A stretch of 64,000 nucleotides of DNA from DATFQI01 sp963816955 (GTDB lineage: Bacteria; Actinomycetota; Thermoleophilia; Solirubrobacterales; Solirubrobacteraceae). Each line of letters opens with the position of its first letter. Position 1 is the first letter of the stretch. Below are positions 54,990 to 64,000 of the stretch, piece after piece. Location of the stretch: positions 142,616-206,615 of the forward strand of contig CAWFME010000009.1 of NCBI GenBank assembly GCA_963816955.1. The letters run 5' to 3'. The notes below the pieces were generated by a model. That model was not told the DNA's origin and searched no databases. It saw nothing but the letters and a program-made list of their open reading frames with translations. A program made the position numbers and the translations under genes.

Positions 54990-55033
54990 AAAGAAGACCC
55001 GGCCCGACCGGGGTGGTCGTGGACCGAGCCGGG
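54990..55033 (-). terminator. Intrinsic terminator after the thioredoxin-fold gene
   Basis: Nested stems on the minus strand: CCCGGC/GCCGGG outer (54998-55003, 55028-55033) and CGACC/GGTCG inner (55005-55009, 55015-55019). They are followed by TCTTCTTT (54997-54990). It separates the thioredoxin-fold gene from mnmA. Confidence 0.7.
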
Positions 55034-55040
55034 CGCCGCA

Positions 55041-55081
55041 CGAATCCGAAGTAGGTACCGGTAGTACCTACGAGTGATTCG
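55041..55081. repeat. Compound inverted repeat
   Basis: Inner arms GTAGGTAC and GTACCTAC (55051-55058, 55064-55071) with a 5-bp spacer; outer arms CGAATC and GATTCG (55041-55046, 55076-55081). It lies in the 185-bp gap between mnmA and the thioredoxin-fold gene, upstream of the terminator in transcription order. Function unknown; it may be part of the 3' end processing structure or a protein-binding site. Confidence 0.55.
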
Positions 55082-55150
55082 GGTGGCGATCCGGCGAAGC
55101 GTCCACGGCCGCATCCGGGCGTGCCGGGGTTCTTTGACGGGCTCGCTGGA

Positions 55151-56203
55151 CTAGCTCGTGCGGTTGGAGACGCAGGTGGTGGCGCCGGCGTCCGCGAACT
55201 TGCGGTCCAGGCCCCTGTCCGCGGCCAGCAGCGCCGTGGAGGTCGTCCCGATCCGGGCGAAGTTGCCCGAGCGCAGGGCCGCGCCGTACGCCTCGCCCTT
55301 CTTGAGGACGCCGGCCGTCTGCGTCGCGAGCGCGCGGTACTTGCTCTTGCCCTTCAGCGAGGCGAACGCGGCGCCGTAGGAGGCCATCAGGCGCTCGAAG
55401 CGGCGCAGCGCCGGCTTGACGCCCGCCCGCGACGTGGGCGCGTTGAGGCGGTCCATGCGCACGAAGAGGTTCGCGCAGGTCTCGTTGAGCTGGCGGACGA
55501 ACGGCTCCTTGATGCGGCGCTCGGTCGAGTCGCGGCGGGCGTCCTGGACGACCTGGTTGATCGCGTGGCGCTCGACGAAGCCGGTGAGCACGACCGCCTT
55601 GCGGTTGCGGTCGACGACCACCACGGAGGGGGTCTGCGAGACGCCGAGGTCGCCGACGATCGCATTGAGCTTGGTGAGCTTGCCGAGCGAGCTCTGGGCC
55701 ACCACGACCTTGCCGTCGTAGCGGTTGACCTTCGACAGCTCGCGGCGCACGCGGCGGTCGTCGGCGGCCATCTGCGCCCAGCGCTTCTGCTTGGTGTCGA
55801 AGATCCCGACGACGAAGACCCGGCGGTTGTCCAGGGCGCGCACGATGCCGCGCGGCAGGCCCTTGGTCTGCTCGGCGCTGAGCGGCTCGAGCGGGAGCAC
55901 GCGGCCGCTGACCAGCGCGGTCGTGGCCTCGCCCTTCGACTCGCTCTTGCCCGCCTTCGCGGAGCCCTTGTCGTCCTCGCCCGTCGCCTTCTGCACCTTC
56001 GCGTCGCGCTTCTCCTGGGCGGAGGCGGCGTCCTTGGCCTTGTCGACGGAGTTGCCGAGCCCGGTGACGCCCGGGGCGGTGGCCGGCGCCGGCGTCGGAG
56101 CGGGGGTGGCTTCGGTCTTGGGACGCAGGAAGAGCATCCACGCGGCGATCAGGCCGATGGCGGCGACGAGGACGATGCGAATGGGCGGGGAGATCTGGCT
56201 CAC
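55151..56203 (-). CDS. Membrane-anchored thioredoxin-fold protein without CxxC
   Basis: 350 aa from GTG 56203. One helix (IRIVLVAAIGLIAAWMLFL) is followed by a Lys/Ala/Glu-rich linker. A thioredoxin-like domain follows at about 115-220: RVFVVGIFDTKQKRW, KVVVAQSSLG, then VSQTPSVVVVDRNRKAVVLTGFVE with the cis-Pro TPS loop. No CxxC is present, so it is probably not a redox enzyme. The C-terminal 130 residues are helical, with single Cys near the end. Its start is 8 bp after a sigma-28-type -10, so it is a predicted pilus-regulon member outside the pil cluster, perhaps an assembly factor. Function unknown. Confidence 0.78.
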   Translation of the reverse strand: MSQISPPIRIVLVAAIGLIAAWMLFLRPKTEATPAPTPAPATAPGVTGLGNSVDKAKDAASAQEKRDAKVQKATGEDDKGSAKAGKSESKGEATTALVSGRVLPLEPLSAEQTKGLPRGIVRALDNRRVFVVGIFDTKQKRWAQMAADDRRVRRELSKVNRYDGKVVVAQSSLGKLTKLNAIVGDLGVSQTPSVVVVDRNRKAVVLTGFVERHAINQVVQDARRDSTERRIKEPFVRQLNETCANLFVRMDRLNAPTSRAGVKPALRRFERLMASYGAAFASLKGKSKYRALATQTAGVLKKGEAYGAALRSGNFARIGTTSTALLAADRGLDRKFADAGATTCVSNRTS

Positions 56204-56211
56204 AGTCCCGC

Positions 56212-56239
56212 ATATCGGCACACACCCCTCCGATCCTTA
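56212..56239 (-). promoter_or_regulatory. Sigma-28 (FliA/WhiG)-type promoter of the thioredoxin-fold gene
   Basis: Minus strand: TAAGG (56235-56239), 15 bp, GCCGATAT (56212-56219), then 8 bp to GTG 56203. Confidence 0.78.
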
Positions 56240-56264
56240 GCCGGATGGGGTGCGGACCCGAGTG

Positions 56265-58038
<1,774 letters not shown>

Positions 58039-58042
<4 letters not shown>

Positions 58043-59281
58043 AGGCCGCCCCGGATGTGGTGCATCACCGTGTCGGGCTCCACCGTCTTCTGCTCTCCCG
58101 TCTGCAGGTCCTTGAGCGACGTGCCCTCGTCGCCGAGGATGGCAACGTAGCGGGCCCCGGTGCGGTCGGCCTGCTTGAGCTGGCCCTTCAGCGAGCGCCC
58201 TCCGAGTTCGAGTCTCGCCGCGTGGCCCGCGCGGCGGGCGTCCGCGGCCAGCCGGAAGGCGCGCTCGCGGTACTCGGGCTTGGCGTAGGCGACGTAGAGG
58301 TCCACGGGCGGCGGCGCGACGGGCGGCGCCGGCGAGGCGAGCAGCATCCGCTCGACCCCGGCCGCCCAGCCCATGCCGGGCGTCGGCGGGCCGCCGATCT
58401 GCTCCATCAGCCCGTCGTAGCGCCCGCCGCCGCCGACGCCGGACTGGGCGCCGAGCGCGTCGGAGGTGAACTCGAACACGGTGCGCGTGTAGTAGTCGAG
58501 GCCGCGCACGAGCGTCGGGTCGACCTCGTAGACGACGCCCGCGCCGTCGAGCAGCGCCTTGACCGCCTCGAAGTGCTCGTGGTCGTCGTCGGCGAGGAAG
58601 TCGAGCAGCAGCGGCGCGCCCGCCATCACCTCGCGCGTGCCGGGGTCGTCGGCGTCGAAGGCGCGCAGCGGGTTGAGGTCGATGCGGTCGCGCACCTCCT
58701 GCGAGAGCCGGTCCTCGTTGGCGCGCAGGTGCGCGGTCAGCTCCGCCCGGTAGGCCGCGCGCGAGGCGGCGGTGCCGAGGCTGGCGAGCCGCAGCCGCAG
58801 CCCGCGGGCGCCGAGCGCCTCGAGGATCTCGCTCAGCAGCAGGATCGCCTCTGCGTCGACCGCCGGGTCGTCGGAGCCGATCGCCTCGATGCCGAGCTGC
58901 CAGAACTGCCGGTAGCGGCCCTTCTGCGGGCGCTCGCGCGCGGAAGTAGCTCGACAGGTACCAGAGCTTCACGGGCTGCGGCAGCTTGTGCATCCCGTGC
59001 TCGAGGTAGGCGCGGCAGACCGGCGCGGTGCCCTCGGGGCGCAGCGTCAGCGACTCCGAGTCGCCCGACTCGAAGGTGTACATCTCCTTCTGCACGACGT
59101 CGGTGGACTCCCCAACGCCGCGCGCGAACAGCGCCGTGGACTCGAACATCGGCGTCTCGATGCGCTCGTAGCCGGCGGGCTCGAGGATGCCGCGGGCCGT
59201 GGCCTCGAGCGCCTCGCGCGCCAGCGCGTCGTCGCCCAGCACGTCGAACGTGCCGCGCGGTGCCTGGATCTTCTCGCTCAC
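58039..59281 (-). CDS. hisS: Histidyl-tRNA synthetase (one frameshift)
   Basis: About 413 aa. APRGTFDVLGDDA is the start typical of HisRS, TLRPEGTAPVCRAYLEHG holds motif 2-like contacts, and VRGLDYYTRTVFEF is the histidine-binding HisA loop. GGGGRYDGL and GMGWAAGVERMLLA complete the site. One extra base near 58942 (after YLSSYFR) shifts the frame into the QKGRYRQFWQLG-containing segment. GTG 59281 overlaps the metallo-hydrolase stop. Confidence 0.92.
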
Positions 59282-59765
59282 GCCGAGAGTTCGTGCAGGA
59301 AGGGATTGGTCGCGCGCTCGGCCCCGAGCGTCGTCGGCGCCATGTGGCCGGGCAGCACCGCGGTCTCGTCGGGGAGCAGCTCGAGCAGCTCGCCGATCGA
59401 CTGCAGCAGCCGCTGGTGATCGCCGCCGGGCAGGTCGGTGCGGCCGATCGAGCCCTGGAAGAGCACGTCGCCGGAGAGGATCACGCTCTCGCTCGGGATC
59501 GAGTAGGTGACGTGGCCCGGCGAGTGGCCGGGGGTGAAGAGCACGTCGATCTCGAGGCCGGCCAGGGTCGAGCTGCTCGCCGCCCTCGAGCGTCTCGTCG
59601 GCGTCGTAGGACTCGAACGGGCCGATGCCGGGCCACGGCACCCAGGCCATGATGTCGGCGAGCACCGGGACCTCGAGCTTCGGGCAGTAGACGGGCGCGC
59701 CGGTGGCCTTCGCCATCGGGGCGACGGCGCCGACGTGGTCGAAGTGGGTGTGCGCCAACCAACGA
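59278..59765 (-). CDS. Metallo-beta-lactamase-fold hydrolase, N-terminus missing (frameshifted)
   Basis: The visible part begins at HTHFDHVGAVAPMAKATGAPVYC, the HxHxDH metal motif. After one extra base near 59576 it continues LEIDVLFTPGHSPGHVTYSIP, LSGDVLFQGSIGRTDLPGG and VLPGHMAPTTLGAERATNPFLHEL. This is a glyoxalase II-like (YcbL/GloB type) enzyme. About 60 residues that should precede HTHFDH are absent in any frame. Instead the sequence turns into the 5' region of glgB on the other strand, so either a real deletion or an assembly join lies near 59757-59830. Confidence 0.72.
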
Positions 59766-59897
59766 CGCCGCTCCCCACCTCCGGACGACCTCTCCCCGAC
59801 CACCGAGTCCCCGCTGGGGTTGGGTGAGCCCGAGGTCGAGGTGGCAGCACCGGGCGGGGAGGCGCCGCTGCAGGAGGACGGGGACTTCACGTCCGAA

Positions 59898-62068
59898 GTG
59901 CAATCGGGACCCTCCCGCGAGGTGCTCGAGGAGCTCGTCGGCGGGGTGTCACACGACCCGCACGGCATCCTCGGTGCCCACCCGGTGGGCGACGAGCTGG
60001 TCGTGCGGGCGCTGAAGCCGGACGCCCGTGCGGTCACGGTGCTCGCCGACGGCGGGCGGCACCCCGCCACCTCGATCCACGAGTCGGGGGTCTGGGAGGC
60101 GCGCCTGCCCGGCTCGCAGGTCCGCGACTACCGCCTCGAGGTGGTCTACGGGGACGGCGAGACCTACACGGTCGACGACCCCTACCGCTTCCTGCCGACG
60201 CTCGGTGAGGTCGACCAGCACCTCATCTCCGAGGGCCGGCACGAGAAGTTGTGGACCGTCCTCGGCGCGCACGTCCGCCGCTACGCAGGCGGGGTGACGG
60301 GGACGAGCTTCGCGGTGTGGGCGCCCAACGCCCGCGGGGTCCGCATCGTCGGTGACTTCAACTTCTGGGACGGCAAGGCGCACCTGATGCGCTCGCTCGG
60401 CTCCAGCGGGGTCTGGGAGCTGTTCATCCCGGACGTCGGGGAGGGCACCCGCTACAAGTTCGAGGTGCTCGGCGCGGACAGCGTGTGGCGGCAGAAGATC
60501 GACCCGCTGGCGCGGCGCACCGAGATCCCGCCGGCCACGGCCAGCGTCGTCGACGAGTCCGAGCACGAATGGGCCGACGACCGCTGGCTCGAGCGCCGTG
60601 CGAGTACCGCCTGGCACGAGGCGCCGATCTCGGTCTACGAGGTGCACCTCGGGTCATGGCGGCAGGGGCTGTCCTACGACCAGCTGGCCGACGAACTGGT
60701 CGCCTACGTCCTCGAGAACGGCTTCACCCACGTCGAGTTCCTGCCCGTCGCCGAGCACCCGTTCGGCGGCTCGTGGGGCTACCAGGTCTCGGCCTACTAC
60801 GCGCCGACCGCCCGCTTCGGCGACCCGGACGGCTTCCGGCGCCTCGTCGACCGGCTGCACGCAGGGGCATCGGCGTGATCCTCGACTGGGTGCCGGCGCA
60901 CTTCCCCAAGGACGAGTGGGCGCTCGGCCGCTTCGACGGCACCCCGCTGTACGAGCACGCGGACCCCGCGCGGCGAGCAGCCCGACTGGGGCACCTACGT
61001 CTTCGACTTCGGCCGGCACGAGGTCCGCAACTTCCTCGTCGCCAACGCGCTGTACTGGTTCGAGGAGTTCCACGTCGACGGGCTGCGCGTCGATGCGGTC
61101 GCGTCGATGCTCTACCTCGACTACTCGCGCGGCGGGGGACTGGACGCCGAACATCTACGGCGGCCGGGAGAACCTCGAGGCGGTGGCGTTCCTGCAGGAG
61201 ACGAACGCGACGGTCTACCGCGACCACCCCGGCGTCGATGATGATCGCCGAGGAGTCGACCGCGTGGCCCGGCGTCACCCGCCCGACGCATCTCGGCGGC
61301 CTCGGGTTCGGGTTCAAGTGGAACATGGGCTGGATGCACGACACGCTCGACTACACCGCGCGTGACCCGATCTACCGCTCGTACCACCACCACCAGATGA
61401 CGTTCTCGATGATGTACGCGTACAGCGAGAACTACGTGCTGCCGATCTCGCACGACGAGGTGGTGCACGGCAAGGGGTCGCTGCTGCGGAAGATGCCGGG
61501 TGACCGGTGGCAGCAGCTCGCCAACCTGCGGGCGATGCTGGCGCACATGTGGGCGCATCCCGGGCAAGCAGCTGCTGTTCATGGGCTGCGAGTTCGGCCA
61601 GGAGTCGGAGTGGTCCGAGGAGCGCTCGCTCGACTGGTGGCTGCTCGACAACCCGGACCACCGGGGCGTCCAGTCGCTGGTCCGCGACCTCAACCGCGTG
61701 TACCAGGAGACGCCGGCGCTGTGGGCCCGGGACACCGACCCGTCGGGGTTCGCCTGGATCGACGCGAACGACGCCGAGGGCAACGTGTTCTCGTTCTTCC
61801 GGTCGGCGCCTTCGGCTCAGGGTCGGACTCGCTGCTGGCCTGCATCGCCAACTACTCCGGTGCACCCAAGGAGGGCTACCGCGTCGGACTCCCCCGCGCG
61901 GGCCGTTGGACCGAGGTCATCAACACCGACGCCGGGGTCTACGCCGGCTCGGGCGTCGGCAACTTCGGCTCGGTCGAGGCCGAGGACTACGCCCACCACG
62001 GGCAGCCGGCCTCGGCGGCGCTGCGCATCCCGCCGCTCGGGGTGATCTGGCTGCGCTACGAGGGCTGA
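59898..62068 (+). CDS. glgB: 1,4-alpha-glucan branching enzyme GlgB (multiple frameshifts)
   Basis: About 720 aa when at least six single-base slips (60870, 60975, 61133, 61238, 61565, 61810) are corrected. The N-terminal CBM48 domain has [22 protein letters not shown]. The GH13 catalytic domain has [44 protein letters not shown] with the nucleophile Asp, [11 protein letters not shown] with the acid Glu, and [15 protein letters not shown] with the third Asp. It makes alpha-1,6 branches in glycogen. The start is uncertain; GTG 59898 or 59922 fit the family N-terminus [18 protein letters not shown]. Confidence 0.85.
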
Positions 62069-62430
62069 TCCCGCCCCTGGGACGCCGCCCACCGGCATCC
62101 GAAGATCAACCACCGGCCCCGAAGATCAACCGCCACCCCCGGACGTCAACGGCAGCAAGTGGCGCACCGCCCGGAGATGTGCAAGCTTGACCAGCCCCCA
62201 CGTTCTGCTGCTCTGGGTCTTTGTGGCAGCTCTCAGGCGGGCTCGGGAACGGTGGCCCGGCCCGCGACAAGATCGCGAGCGACGCCGTAGATCCACTGGT
62301 GGTGCGTCGGCTGCGTCGCGCCCTACACCGATCTCCTCCGCTGCTCCCGATCGTGGTCACGACGACGGCGGGTGTGCCTGAACTGGACGGGTACGTCCGC
62401 CGGTCAAGCTCAACGCAACCGGAAGGACCG
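62069..62430. other. 362-bp region without a supported gene
   Basis: Just after glgB lie three imperfect direct copies of a CCGAAGATCAACC-type unit (62098-62150). The rest has no convincing ORF, promoter or RNA. GGAAGG at 62421-62426 is the likely ribosome binding site of the next small gene. Confidence 0.5.
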
Positions 62431-62637
62431 ATGCCGGAACCGGGCAGCAAGGCCTACGACAAGCAGCGGCAGCACCTGCGCAACAAGTTCGACGACCAGG
62501 GCGTGCCGGACGGCAAGGCGGACGAGCGGGCCAACGCGGTGCTCCAGGGTGACATCAACCCCGCCGCTGCCGACCCGAAGGCGGACCGCGCGGCCGCGCC
62601 GGTGGACTCGCCCTGCGCCGGCAAGCAGATCTCCTGA
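62431..62637 (+). CDS. Small charged hypothetical protein, C-terminus doubtful
   Basis: 68 aa, beginning MPEPGSKAYDKQRQHLRNKF, hydrophilic, preceded by GGAAGG. Short helical proteins of this type with DKADERANAVLQ-like segments occur in many actinobacteria without assigned function. After about residue 45 the sequence (AAAPVDSPCAGKQIS) is of low complexity and runs directly into the truncated symporter. The natural C-terminus may thus have been lost at a junction. Confidence 0.45.
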   Translation: MPEPGSKAYDKQRQHLRNKFDDQGVPDGKADERANAVLQGDINPAAADPKADRAAAPVDSPCAGKQIS

Positions 62638-63768
62638 TCGCGACCGCCACCGCGCTAGCGATCGGGCTGATCGCCGGCAACCTGGTCCAGCCGGGCTCGG
62701 GGTTCAACGGCGCGGTCAGCGCCAGCGGGCAGGAGGCGGCGAAGGAGAAGATCGCCGAGGCCGCCGGGCTGCGGCAGCGGCTCCACCGGCTTCATCACCG
62801 ACGACCTGCTGCCCGACAGCTTCGTGCGAGCCGTTCGTCGAGAACGAGATCCTGCGCGTGCTGATCCTCGCCATCCTCGTCGCGGCGGCCATCTCGGGGC
62901 TGGCGCGGCGCAGCGCGAGCGGGTCGTCGCGGTCTTCGAGGTCGTCTCGCAGATCGTCTTCGGGGTCATCCGCATGATCATGTGGGCCGCGCCGCTCGGC
63001 GCGTTCGGCGGCATGGCCTACACCGTCGCCCAGTTCGGCGGCCGCGTCGCGAACCTCGCGCTGCTGATGGTCACGTTCTGGGGGACGTGCGCGGTGTTCG
63101 TCGTCGGGGTCCTCGGATTGGTCGCGCGCTGGAGCGGCTTCAACATCTTCAAGTTCGATCCGGCTGATCAAGGACGAGCTGCTGATCATCGTCGGCACGT
63201 CGTCGTCGGAGACCGTGCTGCCGCGCCTGCTCGCCAAGCTCGAGTCCGCCGGCGCCTCGCAGCAGACGGTCGGATGGTGCTGCCGACGGGCTACTCGTTC
63301 AACCTCGACGGCACCTGCATCTACCTCACGCTCGGCGCGCTGTTCATCGTCGCAGGCGGCGGGGCAGGACATGTCGATCGGCGAGCAGATCGCGCTCGCG
63401 GCCTGATGGTCCTGACCTCGAAGGGCGCCGCGGGCATCACCGGGCCGGCTCGTCACGCTGACCGCGTCGCTGCAGGCGTTCGGCGGCGAGTTCTTCTCCG
63501 CCGAGGCGGTCGCGCTCGGGATCGCGCTCGTCGTCGGCATCGACCGGGTCATGACGAGGGCCGCGCGCTCACCAACTGCGATCGGCAACGCGGTGGCGCA
63601 TGGTGATCGCCAAGTGGCAGGGCGAGCGCGACGATGACCGGTTCCAGGCGGTGCTCGACGACCCGTCGCTGGCCGACCCCGATCGCGACGACGAACCGCA
63701 GGCCGGAGCTGATCGACGAGCCGCAGCCCGTCGCGCCGCGCGAGGCGCCGGTCCCCGTGCCGGCCTGA
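62638..63768 (+). pseudogene. Dicarboxylate/amino acid:cation symporter, N-terminally truncated and frameshifted
   Basis: Pieces in several frames reconstruct the C-terminal three quarters of a DctA/GltP (SDF family) carrier. They are ALAIGLIAGNLVQPGSGFNG, then VVSQIVFGVIRMIMWAAPLG, then [20 protein letters not shown] (the serine-rich HP1 hairpin), then [20 protein letters not shown], and SKGAAGITG (HP2). The corrected end is PELIDEPQPVAPREAPVPVPA at TGA 63768. The first roughly 85 residues with three helices are missing and no start codon is available, so it is a fragment or a product of misassembly. Residues for transport are otherwise conserved. Confidence 0.7.
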
Positions 63769-63783
63769 CGGGTGCTGTCGCGA

Positions 63784-63809
63784 GGCGCCGGGTCTGTGGA
63801 CCCGGCGCC
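63784..63809. terminator. Hairpin terminator between convergent genes
   Basis: GGCGCCGGGTC, loop TGTG, GACCCGGCGCC: perfect 11-bp stem between the symporter stop and the convergent gene's stop at 63820. It probably serves both. Confidence 0.7.
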
Positions 63810-63819
63810 CCTGGCGGCG

Positions 63820-64000
63820 TTACGGCGTCGTCGTCGAACAGCGTGAACGTCAGCGTCTTCGAGTAGGTGCCCGTGCGCAGGCCCTCGGTGGCGCCGATCG
63901 ACTGCTTGAACCCAGGCGTCGACGTTCTCCTTGCTCACCGGCGCGTTCCAGCTGAGCAGGCTCAGCAGGCCGTTGTCGGTGCGCAGCGGCGCGAACGCGC
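63820..64000 (-). CDS. C-terminal end of a surface-type protein with TLTFTL tail (partial, frameshifted)
   Basis: Read leftwards from beyond the window: FAPLRTDNGLLSLLSWNAPV, then VSKENVDAW. After removal of single extra bases near 63912 and 63832 it continues FKQSIGATEGLRTGTYSKT then LTFTLFTTTP, and TAA at 63820-63822. From memory, the ending GxYSKTLTFTLSTTTP is common to secreted beta-rich proteins of Solirubrobacterales-type actinobacteria. The domain it closes is structural, and the upstream part is not visible, so no function is given. Confidence 0.55.

Noticed and set aside
55151..56203. Thiol-disulfide oxidoreductase
   Set aside because: The fold resembles thioredoxin, but no CxxC is present at the active-site position.

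Overview
The window is very GC-rich, densely coded DNA from an actinobacterium. The gene order alaS-ruvX-mltG-aroE ... aroC-aroK/B-aroQ-pepQ-efp-nusB, a class IV pilus cluster inside it, and the protein style point to Thermoleophilia (Solirubrobacterales-like, e.g. Solirubrobacter, Conexibacter or Patulibacter). This placement is an inference, not a database result. Many conserved genes are broken by single extra G or C bases, most likely sequencing error, so several genes are described here as spans that cross frameshifts.

1-18.6 kb is a cell-surface glycan locus, almost all on the + strand with overlapping stop/start codons. It holds two sulfotransferases, family 2 and family 4 glycosyltransferases and a methyltransferase. 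It also holds a set for CDP-activated polyol transfer: a nucleotidyltransferase, a glycerol-1-phosphate dehydrogenase-like enzyme and two CDP-alcohol phosphotransferases. An ABC-2 exporter, a GT-C type membrane glycosyltransferase, an O-antigen-ligase-like protein and a PQQ-type beta-propeller complete it. The likely product is a sulfated, polyol-phosphate-bearing surface polymer or glycolipid.

18.6-27.3 kb holds nusB, efp, a DUF559-type protein, an inositol-monophosphatase-like gene, a secreted calcium-repeat protein, pepQ, aroQ, an aroK-aroB fusion and aroC. 27.4-44 kb is the type IV pilus cluster (pilP-like, pilO, pilN, pilD, pilM, pilX/W/V-like, two pilins, pilC, pilT, pilB) with small genes between. 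44-59.3 kb holds aroE, mltG, a giant PAS-coiled-coil-PAS protein, ruvX, alaS, a NifU/IscU-MnmA fusion, a thioredoxin-fold membrane protein, aspS and hisS.

The most striking feature is regulatory. Nine sites on the minus strand, at the pilus transcription units and at four genes of unknown role, carry a sigma-28 (FliA/WhiG)-type promoter with -10 close to GCCGATA. At six of the nine a TCAAG/TAAGG-like -35 stands exactly 15 bp away. At seven sites the -10 lies only 6-10 bp before the start codon, implying leaderless mRNA. The same geometry is seen at thirteen ordinary TANNNT -10 elements in the window. The major pilin is the exception: its sigma-28-type promoter is followed by a long leader containing a c-di-GMP-I (GEMM) riboswitch. 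This predicts a pilus regulon governed by an alternative sigma factor and by c-di-GMP, with new members.

59.3-64 kb is poorer. A metallo-beta-lactamase gene loses its N-terminus at about 59.76 kb, against glgB on the other strand. A dicarboxylate symporter lacking its N-terminus follows. The C-terminus of a surface-type protein runs off the right end. This may be a rearranged or misassembled stretch. No tRNA, rRNA, CRISPR array, insertion sequence or prophage was seen.
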